A DNA stretch of 64,000 nt from Microbacterium lacticum (GTDB lineage Bacteria > Actinomycetota > Actinomycetes > Actinomycetales > Microbacteriaceae), in NCBI RefSeq assembly GCF_006716815.1, contig NZ_VFPS01000008.1, forward strand, positions 53,637 through 117,636, read 5' to 3'. The notes under the pieces are model-generated. The model worked only from the letters and a program-made list of their open reading frames with translations. It was not told the DNA's origin and searched no databases. Both the position numbers and the translations under genes were made by a program. How positions within the stretch are numbered: the first letter of the stretch is position 1; each line of letters opens with the position of its first letter. This document shows, in pieces, positions 17,407-25,410 of this stretch.

Positions 17407-19187
17407 GAGGTCGCTCCTACCGTTTGGTGACCGAAGTACTTGTCGTACAGCGCCGTGTACGCACCGCCCTGCGCGATGAGCTGGGGATGGGAGCCGAACT
17501 CCACGACCCTGCCGTCGCCGATGACGGCGAGCGCATCGGCGTGCAGCACGGTCGGCAGCCGATGCGCGATGATCACGGTCGTCCGCGAATCGGTGGCGTC
17601 GCGCAGCCCCTTCTGCACCTGGGCATCGGTCACGGGATCGATGCTCGAGGTCGCTTCGTCCATGAGGAGGACGTCGGGGTCCTGCAGCATGACCCGCGCG
17701 AGACCGACGAGCTGCCGCTGCCCGACCGACAGGTTCTTGCCGCCCTCCTGCACCTCGGTGTCGAGCCCCGCCTCCAGATCGCCGAGCCATTCGCCGTCGG
17801 CGATCCGCTCCGCGACGGCCCGGATCTCGGCATCCGCGGCGCCCAGCCGACCGAGCGCGATGTTCTCCCGCACTGTCCCGGTGAGGAGGAACGGCTGCTG
17901 GGGCAGGACACCCAACCGAGCCCGGTACTGCTCGAGGTCGAGGCTGCGGATGTCGCGTCCGTCCACGGTCACGCGGCCGTCTCCGAACTCGTAGGAACGG
18001 GCGAGCACTCGCAGCACACTGGACTTGCCCGCACCGGTCTCGCCCACGAGGGCGACCGTCGATCCGGCCGGTACATGTAGGTCGAGGCCGCGCAGCACCG
18101 GAACTCCCGGACGGTACTCGAGCATCACGCCCTCGAACTGGAAGTCTCCGGCGACCGATGCCACCGGCTCCTCTGCGCGCTGCACGACGCTCGGCTCCGC
18201 GTCCTGCAGCGCCATGATGCGCTCGCCGGCCGCCAGCCCCTGTTGGAACTGATTCCAGAACGACGCGACGCCGGTGAGCGGGAACCAGAAGAGCGCAAGC
18301 GTCTCGAGGAAGAGGAAGAGCTCGCTCACCGGGATGCTGCCCGCAGCGACGGCCTGCCCGCCGAACCAGACCACCGCGACCGTCGCGAGCCCCGTGAGCG
18401 TCATGAGGAACGGGATGATGCCGCTGAACAGCCGGTTCAGGCGCAGGGCGGCCCGGTACCAGGTGTCGTTGACCTGTGCGAGTCCGGCCGCGGTCGCGCT
18501 CTCCTGACGGAAGTTCCTCGCCACGGCGATGCCGGCGATGGCCTCCTGCACGAAGGAGTTCACCTGCGCCACCGCCCGCGCCTCCCGCTGCGACGCCGTG
18601 CGCGAGATCCGCCGGAAGCCGATCGTGACGAGCACGATGACGAGCGCGAGGACGACCGTGATCCCGGCGAGCAGCGGATTGACGAACAGCAGCACCGCCG
18701 CCATGACGATCACCAGGAGGAACTGGCCGACGACATCGATGCCGATCTGGAGAGCGTTCGCGAAGGACTGCGTGTCGGTGAGGATCCTGCTCACGAGCGA
18801 GCCAGAGGCGGTGCTGTCGAAGAAGGCGAGGTTCTTGCGTGTCACCGCCTCGAAGGTGTCGTCCCGGAGTTCGGCGAGCAGATCCTGCACGACGGCCCCG
18901 GAGAAGATCTGCCCGACGACGAACACGAGCCAGCTCGCGAGACCCGCGGCCGCCAGCCAGAGCACCGGCGGCCAGACGCTCGTGTCGCTCTCGATCGTGC
19001 CGACAATCTGCGCGAGGAAGTAGGGCACGCCGGCACCGGCGGCCGCCCCGAGCACGAGGCACGCCACGACCACTGCGACCCGGCCACGCTGCGGTCGGAT
19101 CCGTTCGAGCAGCCGGCCGAGGATCTGCCGATCACGGTACCGGCGGTCGTAGGCATCCGGCTCCAGGGCGGTGAAGATGTGCGACAC
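17403..19187 (-). CDS. ABC exporter half-transporter (TMD-NBD) 1
   Basis: This encodes 594 residues from a GTG at 19187, two bases after the stop of the companion exporter gene. The N-terminal half has six hydrophobic segments (about 35-310). The ATPase half has Walker A GETGAGKSS near 385, signature LSVGQRQLVGLARVML and Walker B VLLMDEATSSID. It most likely forms a heterodimer with the protein encoded at 19190-20971 and exports the peptide product, giving transport and self-resistance. The signature 'LSVGQ' differs slightly from LSGGQ, as is common for one subunit of heterodimeric exporters. Confidence 0.85.
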   Translation of the reverse strand: MSHIFTALEPDAYDRRYRDRQILGRLLERIRPQRGRVAVVVACLVLGAAAGAGVPYFLAQIVGTIESDTSVWPPVLWLAAAGLASWLVFVVGQIFSGAVVQDLLAELRDDTFEAVTRKNLAFFDSTASGSLVSRILTDTQSFANALQIGIDVVGQFLLVIVMAAVLLFVNPLLAGITVVLALVIVLVTIGFRRISRTASQREARAVAQVNSFVQEAIAGIAVARNFRQESATAAGLAQVNDTWYRAALRLNRLFSGIIPFLMTLTGLATVAVVWFGGQAVAAGSIPVSELFLFLETLALFWFPLTGVASFWNQFQQGLAAGERIMALQDAEPSVVQRAEEPVASVAGDFQFEGVMLEYRPGVPVLRGLDLHVPAGSTVALVGETGAGKSSVLRVLARSYEFGDGRVTVDGRDIRSLDLEQYRARLGVLPQQPFLLTGTVRENIALGRLGAADAEIRAVAERIADGEWLGDLEAGLDTEVQEGGKNLSVGQRQLVGLARVMLQDPDVLLMDEATSSIDPVTDAQVQKGLRDATDSRTTVIIAHRLPTVLHADALAVIGDGRVVEFGSHPQLIAQGGAYTALYDKYFGHQTVGATS

Positions 19188-19189
19188 GG

Positions 19190-20971
19190 TCAGCTCCCCG
19201 CTATCTGCGGCTGCTCGGCGACGGGCTGCGGCACCCGTGCTGCGTCGACCCGGTGGGATTCGAAGATGCGCCGGTACGGCTCGCTGTCGCGCAGCAGTGA
19301 CGCGTGCGTGCCGAAACCGAGCAGACCACCCCGCCCGAGCAGAACCACCCGGTCGGCCTCGGCGATCCAGGAGAGCCGATTGGTGATGAGCATCGTCGTG
19401 CGCCCCGACGCCGCCGTGCGCATCGCCGCGTGGAGTCGCCGCTCCGTCGCACCGTCGAGAGCGCTGGTGGAATCGTCGAGCACCAGGATTCTGGGGTCGA
19501 CCATGAGTGCCCGCGCGATGCCGATGCGTTGACGCTGCCCACCGGAGAGGGTCGCGCCGCGCTCTCCGATCAGCGTGTCGATGCCATCGGGCATCGCCTG
19601 CACGAAGTCGAGCGCCTGCGCGCGTTCCAGCGCCGTGAGGATCTCGGCCTCGGCCGCCTCACCGTCGACGCCGACGGTGAGATTGTCCCGGATCGAACGC
19701 GAGAAGAGGGTGACGTCCTGCTCCGTGACGGCGATCTGGCGGCGCAGGGAGTCAAGGTCCCAGTCGGAGACCGAGCGTCCGTCGACCCTGACCTCTCCCG
19801 CATCCGGGAGGTAGGTGCCGTTCAGCAGGTGCACGAGGGTGCTCTTCCCGCTGCCAGTCGGACCGACGACCGCGACCAGCTGGCCCGGTTCGATCGTGAA
19901 GCGCACATCGCTGAGGATGCGACGACGGTCGTGCGCGAGCTCGACCCCGTCGAACTCGATCCGACCCTCGACCTCTCCGGAGTGGCCTCCGCGATGCTCG
20001 TCGTCGCCGGTGGGGTCGGCAACGACCTCCAGGCAGCGTGCCGCACCCGACCGGCCGAGCATGATGAGCCCGATGCTCATCCCGCCGATGTCGATGGGGC
20101 CTCGGAGTCCGTTCATGAGGCCGAGGAACGCTACGACGGCTCCGGGGCTCAGGTCGCCGTCCTTGGCCAGCGAGACCGCGTGCACCGCGGCACCGACCAT
20201 CACGGCGATGAGGGCGAGCGGCGGGAAGTAGGCCGCGTTATGCCGGATCTGCTTCTTCGCCGTGGTCCGATAGCGGTCGACGTGATCGCGGAAACGTCCG
20301 CGCATCAGGGCCGACGCGCCGGCCGCCTCCAGGTACTCCATGCCGGCGACCGCCTCGGTCGTCACGCCCGCGAGCTCTCCGGCCCGCGCCCTGACCTGAT
20401 CCGAGACGGTGCCGAGACGACGACCGTGCTCGAGCAGCGTCAGCGCGAACAGCACGAGGAACACCGCGGGCCACACCAGTAGCCGCGCGTCGATCGTGGC
20501 GATGGCGATAAACGGGATCGTGATGCTCAGCAGGATGTCGAGGGCCATGTTGAGCCCCGGCGACACCATCAGGTTGATGCGCTCTGCGTCTCCGGTCGCG
20601 CGCGCCGTGAGATCACCGGTGGCGCGTCGGTTGAAGAAGGTCTGACTCTTGCGCAGGAGCGCGTCGAACAGCTCGGAACGCACGTCTCGGACGAGACCGT
20701 TGGCCACCGTCTCCAACGTGATGCTGGATGCGATGCCCGCGATCCCGCGGACGACGACGACAAGCAGCAGGGCGAGCACCAGCCGTCCGAAGCCCGCGCC
20801 GGAGCCGTCACCGAGCGCGGCATCGATCGCCGCGCCGGTGAGGAGCGGGATGGCCGAGGTGAGCACGTGCCAGATCACGGTGAACAGCACGCACCAGAGC
20901 GCCGAGACCCTCAGCGGTCGCGCGATGCGGAGCAGCCAGGCGTCGACACCCGGCCCGGGGGTGCGGGTCAT
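19190..20971 (-). CDS. ABC exporter half-transporter (TMD-NBD) 2
   Basis: This encodes 593 residues from the ATG at 20971, which overlaps the stop of the reductase-terminated NRPS gene (ATGA). Six transmembrane segments are visible in residues about 20-300. The ATPase domain has Walker A GPTGSGKST near 374, signature LSGGQRQRIGIARALM and Walker B ILVLDDSTSALD. In that motif the residue after the Walker B Asp is Asp rather than the usual catalytic Glu. A degenerate site in one half is typical of heterodimeric exporters, here with the 17403-19187 protein. Product export is inferred from the position. Confidence 0.85.
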   Translation of the reverse strand: MTRTPGPGVDAWLLRIARPLRVSALWCVLFTVIWHVLTSAIPLLTGAAIDAALGDGSGAGFGRLVLALLLVVVVRGIAGIASSITLETVANGLVRDVRSELFDALLRKSQTFFNRRATGDLTARATGDAERINLMVSPGLNMALDILLSITIPFIAIATIDARLLVWPAVFLVLFALTLLEHGRRLGTVSDQVRARAGELAGVTTEAVAGMEYLEAAGASALMRGRFRDHVDRYRTTAKKQIRHNAAYFPPLALIAVMVGAAVHAVSLAKDGDLSPGAVVAFLGLMNGLRGPIDIGGMSIGLIMLGRSGAARCLEVVADPTGDDEHRGGHSGEVEGRIEFDGVELAHDRRRILSDVRFTIEPGQLVAVVGPTGSGKSTLVHLLNGTYLPDAGEVRVDGRSVSDWDLDSLRRQIAVTEQDVTLFSRSIRDNLTVGVDGEAAEAEILTALERAQALDFVQAMPDGIDTLIGERGATLSGGQRQRIGIARALMVDPRILVLDDSTSALDGATERRLHAAMRTAASGRTTMLITNRLSWIAEADRVVLLGRGGLLGFGTHASLLRDSEPYRRIFESHRVDAARVPQPVAEQPQIAGS

Positions 20972-23900
20972 GCCATCCTCCGACCGTGAGGCGGCGCGGG
21001 GAGGAAGCCCGTCGCGGTGAGATCGTCGAGGTAGCGCGAGAGCAGCGCCGCATCGATCGGCGGGCATTCGACGCCAAGCGCTGCGTAGCCGTCCTGCGGC
21101 GCCCGATACGAGCGCAGCTCCGAAGACGCGGGCGGGTCGGATGCCTCGGCCCCGGCCTCCGGGCTGATCATCGCCGCGAGGAAGGGGATGTGCGGCAGCA
21201 CGGCGGCCGCCCGTCCGTCCGCCACGATCTGCTCCACGCGGGAGAGCCATTCCTCGGGCGAAACGGTCCGAAGCGGGTATCCGTGCTGAGAGACCAGGGA
21301 GAACAACGAGGCGAGGTCGATCGGGTCGGGGTGCGAGTAGTCGAACAATCCGCCCGTCGAGCCTCCGACGACCTGGTCGACGATTCGGTCGGCGACGACG
21401 TCCACCGGGGCCATGGGCAGGGGGATGGAGAGGTCGAGGGCAACCCCCGCCTCGATACCGGCGTCGACGAGCGCCCAGACGAGATCAGAGCGGTTGCATC
21501 GCGCGGAGCGCACGGCGCCGCTGAGGAAGTCGGGCCGGTGGACCGCACCGGCGACACCCTGGTCGAAGGCGCGCAAGACGAGATGCTCGGCGAGCCACTT
21601 GGACTGGAGGTAGCCGTTCCGGCTCTCGGCGAGGCCGAGCCGTTCGACGTCGGCGACTCCCGCGGTGGACACATGATGCAGACGCGCCCCGTGCGCTGCG
21701 GCCAGGCGGATCATCTCCTGGGTTCCGAGCACGTTGGCGCCACGGAGGGCGCCGTACGGGAAGATCAGGTTCACCCAGGCCGCCGCATGCACGATGGCAT
21801 CGGTCCCGTCCATGAGTGCTGCCTCGTCGTTCTCCGAGAGACCGAGACCCGGACGGGAGACGTCTCCCGCGATCGCCGAGACGCGGGGGCCGGGGTCGGG
21901 CAGAGCGGATGCCGTCATCGCGGCCGCCAGACGCCGACGCGCACCCTCGTCGTCATCCGCGCGCACGAGGCAGACGATCTCCGAATCCGTGCGGGCCACC
22001 AGGCTCGACACGAGGTGGGCGCCGAGATAGCCCGTGCCACCGGTGACGAAGACCCTCGACGTTCCCGACCGGACGGCGACGGGGACCGGTGCGTCGATGC
22101 TCGCGAGATCGGCCAGGATCGGCGCCGCGGACGGCGCCTCCTCCGTCTGGTCGTCGGATGGTGCGGCGACAGCCAGGCGCATCGCCATCGCCCGCACCGT
22201 GAGGTGCTCGAAGACGAGTGCGAGAGGGAGCCGGGTGCCGAACTCCTGCGCGATCCGATGCAGCACCCGGGGGATGAGCAGCGAGTGCGCGCCGAGATCG
22301 AAGAGGTTCGCCTCCGGGTGCGGCACCGGTCCGTCGAGCACGTCCTGCCAGAACTCCCGGATGCGCTGCTCCTCGGCGCTCCAGACGGCTTCACCGTAGT
22401 CCTCGAGCCGTCGAGCGGTGTCCGTCTCCGCCGGCGCGGGGAGCGCGCCGCGGTCGATCTTGTTGCTGGTGGTCTTCGGCAGCGCCTCGAGCACCGTGAG
22501 CGTGGTGGGGACCATGTAGGCCGGGAGCCGCTCGCGCAGGTGCGAGAGGATGCTTCGCGGAGCCCGGTCGTCCTGTCCCGCGAGCACGACGTACGCCGCG
22601 AGGTACGCGGTCTCGCTTCCCGCCTCACGCACGACCACCGCGGCGTCGACGATGTCGGCATGACCGTGGAGCACGAGTTCGACCTCATCGGGTTCGATCC
22701 GGAAGCCGCGGATCTTCAGCTGCCGGTCGCGTCGGCCGAGGAACTCGATCTCGCCGTCGACGAGCCGTGCCAGATCTCCCGTGGCATAGAGCCTCTCCCC
22801 CGCAGCGAAGGGATTTGGCAGGAAGCGCTCGGCGGTCGCCCGCGGGCGGCGCCAATACCCGAAGGCCAGGCCGTTGCCGCCGATCGCGAGTTCGCCGACC
22901 ACTCCCTCCGGCACGGGACGGAAGGTGTCGTCGAGGACGACGACCGTGCTGTTGCCGACCCGGTGGCCGATCGGCACCGTCTGATCGGGATGCAGCGGAG
23001 CATCGCCGCCGTCGTAGTAGGTGGAGTCGACCGTCGCCTCGGTGACGCCGTAGGCCGCGACGATCGGGACACCCGGCCGGAGCAGCCGGCGATACTCGGT
23101 GATCTCCCGGGCGTACCAGGCGTCGGACCCGACGATGAGCGTCTCGAGACCGTGGAGGTCGCCGCCATCGGCACGCAGCCAGCGGGCCAGTTCGCGCATG
23201 ATGGCGGGAACGGTCTCCATGCATGTGATGCGCTCGCGCTCGATGAGTCGGTGCAGCGCCGCCGGATCCACGCACTCCTCCCGCGTCGCGATCACGAGCG
23301 CGCCACCGCAGAGCAGGGCCCGGCCGTAGTCGCCGAACGACGCGTCGAAGGCGTGGTTGGCGGTGGTGAGGTGCCGGTCGTTGTGCGCCGTGTCGTAGTA
23401 GTCGACGTACCAGGACGAGAGCGAGACGAGTCCACGATGCGGAACGAGCACGCCCTTCGGCGTTCCGGTGCTGCCTGACGTGTAGATGAGGTAGGCAGCG
23501 GCATCCGCACCGAGGATCGGGAGCGACACGGCGCTCTCCTGCGTCGGATGGTCCGCGCGGATCGGAAGCACGGCGGCGGCCGCCGGCAGCGCGTCACGCA
23601 GCTCCTGCATCCGCTCCTCGGTGTCGGCCAGCGCGCGCAAGGCCGCGGAATCGGCGAGGATCGTGCGTCGGCGCTCCGCGGGCGCTGCCGGATCCAGCGG
23701 CAGGTAGACGGCGCCTGCGCGCATGACGCCGAGCATCGCGACAATCACGTCGACGCTGCGGTCGACGAGTACGGCGACGACGTCGCCGGACTCTACGCCG
23801 TCGCGGCGCAGCCGGCGCGCCAGCGCGGTCACGGCGCGGTCGAGATCGGCGTAGGTCATCCGGTCTCCCCCGCAGACCAGGGCGGTCGCATCGGGCCGGT

Positions 23901-25410
23901 CCTCGGCCCACCTCAGCACCGCGTCGGGGATGCTCGTCGTTCCGTCATGCAGCGGCGCCTGCACCGGCGGAGCGCCTACGCCGAGGTCGAGGCGGCCGAC
24001 GCTCGTCGCCGGGTTCTCCGCGAACTGACGCAGCACGAGACGCAGCTGCTCGCCGATCCGGGCGACGTGGTCGGCCGAGAACAGATCGGTGTCGTACTCG
24101 ACGACCAGCTCCAGCCCGTCGAGCGTCGGAGCGACGTCCAGACTGATGTCGTACATCGAGGTGTCGTGCGGCAGTTCCTCGGACGACGGCGAGAGGGTGA
24201 GGCCCGGCACACCGAGCGACGACGGCGGCACGTCGTGGAGGGTCAGCATCGTCTGGAAGACCGGTGCGCGCTCCCGGGTCCGCGGCGGCTGCACGGCGAG
24301 GATGATCTCCTCCAGCGAGAGCACGTTGTCCACCGCGCCGTGGAAGGAGTCGCGGGCCTGATCGACCAGCGCGCCCAGCTCGATGTCCTGCTCCACATCG
24401 ACCGCCACGGGCAGCGTGTCGACGAACAGGCCGATCACCCGCTCGTGCTCGGCGCGCTCACGACGGGCGATCGGCACGCCGACCACGATGCGCTGCTCGG
24501 TGCCCTGCCGGGAGAGCAGCGCCGACCATGCCGCCAGCAGCACGGTGAAGAGCGTCGCCTTCCGCGAGGCCGCGAGGCGCCGGAGTCCCGCGACGGCATC
24601 GGCGTCGAGCTCTGCACGCCACAGGGCGCCGTGACCGCGCTGCACGGGCGGACGCGGCGCGTCGGTCGCCAGGTCCAGCGCCGGGGAGCCGGCGCCGAGC
24701 AGGCGTTGCCAGTACTCGCGCTTCGACGCAGCGCGCGCCGAGCCGGTCTCGTCCTGCTGCTGCGTGGCCCATGCGAGGTAGGGCACGGGCGCGGCGGATG
24801 CCGCGATGCCCGTGTACGCCGCCACCCAGTCCTCGAACAGCACGCGCATCGACCAGTCGTCGGTGATGATGTGGTGCATCGTCAGCAGGATCTCGACGTC
24901 GCCGGGCGACCGGATGCCGATCGTCACCCGCCACAGCGGCGCGCGATCGAGCACGAAGGGCTGCGACGATCGGCGCTGGAGCAGCTTCGACCAGTCGGGA
25001 TCGACACCCTGCGCCGAAGCGACGATCCGGTGCGTGACGACATCCGGCTCGATGACGGGCAGCATCTCCTGATGCAGCATGCCGTCATGCTCGACGATCC
25101 TCGTGCGCAGCGCACCCTGACGGGCGGCAACGGCGGGGAGGGCGGCGATGAGCCGGTCGAGATCGAGCTCTCCGCGCACCCGGACGAGTGCGGACATGTG
25201 GTAGATCGCCGACTCCGGTGCCAGTGACTGCAGGAAGTGCATCCGTGCCTGAGAGGGCGTCAGAGGACCCCTCGCTGACGCCTCGGGGCCGACCTCGGCC
25301 GCCTCGACCGCTGCAGCCGCCGCCTGGCGCTCCCGCCGCGAAGCGAGCAGCGCACGCTGACGCTCCGGGCTGAGCTGCCGCCACTGGGTTCGCAGATCGG
25401 TATCGCTCAT
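20968..25410 (-). CDS. NRPS protein, C-A-PCP-reductase (chain-releasing)
   Basis: This encodes 1480 residues. The condensation domain (~45-460) has MHHIITDDWS near 180 (HHxxxDD, the final Gly replaced by Asp). The adenylation domain (~470-985) has YTSGSTGTPKG near 647, and its specificity positions read by eye are D-A-G-E-I-G-A-V-D-K, close to a published ornithine-type code (D-V-G-E-I-G-S-I-D-K). The carrier site reads DLGAHSLL near 1040 (GAHS instead of GGHS). The C-terminal thioester reductase (~1110-1440) has the NADPH loop VFVTGGTGYLG near 1117, HVSTAG, and the YLQSK (YxxxK) catalytic pair near 1268. The reductase should release the chain as an aldehyde or alcohol, so this is the probable last module. 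Confidence 0.9.
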   Translation of the reverse strand: MSDTDLRTQWRQLSPERQRALLASRRERQAAAAAVEAAEVGPEASARGPLTPSQARMHFLQSLAPESAIYHMSALVRVRGELDLDRLIAALPAVAARQGALRTRIVEHDGMLHQEMLPVIEPDVVTHRIVASAQGVDPDWSKLLQRRSSQPFVLDRAPLWRVTIGIRSPGDVEILLTMHHIITDDWSMRVLFEDWVAAYTGIAASAAPVPYLAWATQQQDETGSARAASKREYWQRLLGAGSPALDLATDAPRPPVQRGHGALWRAELDADAVAGLRRLAASRKATLFTVLLAAWSALLSRQGTEQRIVVGVPIARRERAEHERVIGLFVDTLPVAVDVEQDIELGALVDQARDSFHGAVDNVLSLEEIILAVQPPRTRERAPVFQTMLTLHDVPPSSLGVPGLTLSPSSEELPHDTSMYDISLDVAPTLDGLELVVEYDTDLFSADHVARIGEQLRLVLRQFAENPATSVGRLDLGVGAPPVQAPLHDGTTSIPDAVLRWAEDRPDATALVCGGDRMTYADLDRAVTALARRLRRDGVESGDVVAVLVDRSVDVIVAMLGVMRAGAVYLPLDPAAPAERRRTILADSAALRALADTEERMQELRDALPAAAAVLPIRADHPTQESAVSLPILGADAAAYLIYTSGSTGTPKGVLVPHRGLVSLSSWYVDYYDTAHNDRHLTTANHAFDASFGDYGRALLCGGALVIATREECVDPAALHRLIERERITCMETVPAIMRELARWLRADGGDLHGLETLIVGSDAWYAREITEYRRLLRPGVPIVAAYGVTEATVDSTYYDGGDAPLHPDQTVPIGHRVGNSTVVVLDDTFRPVPEGVVGELAIGGNGLAFGYWRRPRATAERFLPNPFAAGERLYATGDLARLVDGEIEFLGRRDRQLKIRGFRIEPDEVELVLHGHADIVDAAVVVREAGSETAYLAAYVVLAGQDDRAPRSILSHLRERLPAYMVPTTLTVLEALPKTTSNKIDRGALPAPAETDTARRLEDYGEAVWSAEEQRIREFWQDVLDGPVPHPEANLFDLGAHSLLIPRVLHRIAQEFGTRLPLALVFEHLTVRAMAMRLAVAAPSDDQTEEAPSAAPILADLASIDAPVPVAVRSGTSRVFVTGGTGYLGAHLVSSLVARTDSEIVCLVRADDDEGARRRLAAAMTASALPDPGPRVSAIAGDVSRPGLGLSENDEAALMDGTDAIVHAAAWVNLIFPYGALRGANVLGTQEMIRLAAAHGARLHHVSTAGVADVERLGLAESRNGYLQSKWLAEHLVLRAFDQGVAGAVHRPDFLSGAVRSARCNRSDLVWALVDAGIEAGVALDLSIPLPMAPVDVVADRIVDQVVGGSTGGLFDYSHPDPIDLASLFSLVSQHGYPLRTVSPEEWLSRVEQIVADGRAAAVLPHIPFLAAMISPEAGAEASDPPASSELRSYRAPQDGYAALGVECPPIDAALLSRYLDDLTATGFLPAPPHGRRMA

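Noticed and set aside
16051..19062. 1003-codon minus frame extending the AMP ligase upstream
   Set aside because: The upstream part overlaps the ABC exporter gene out of frame and is Arg-rich; the GTG at 17406 with GTGA overlap is the natural start.
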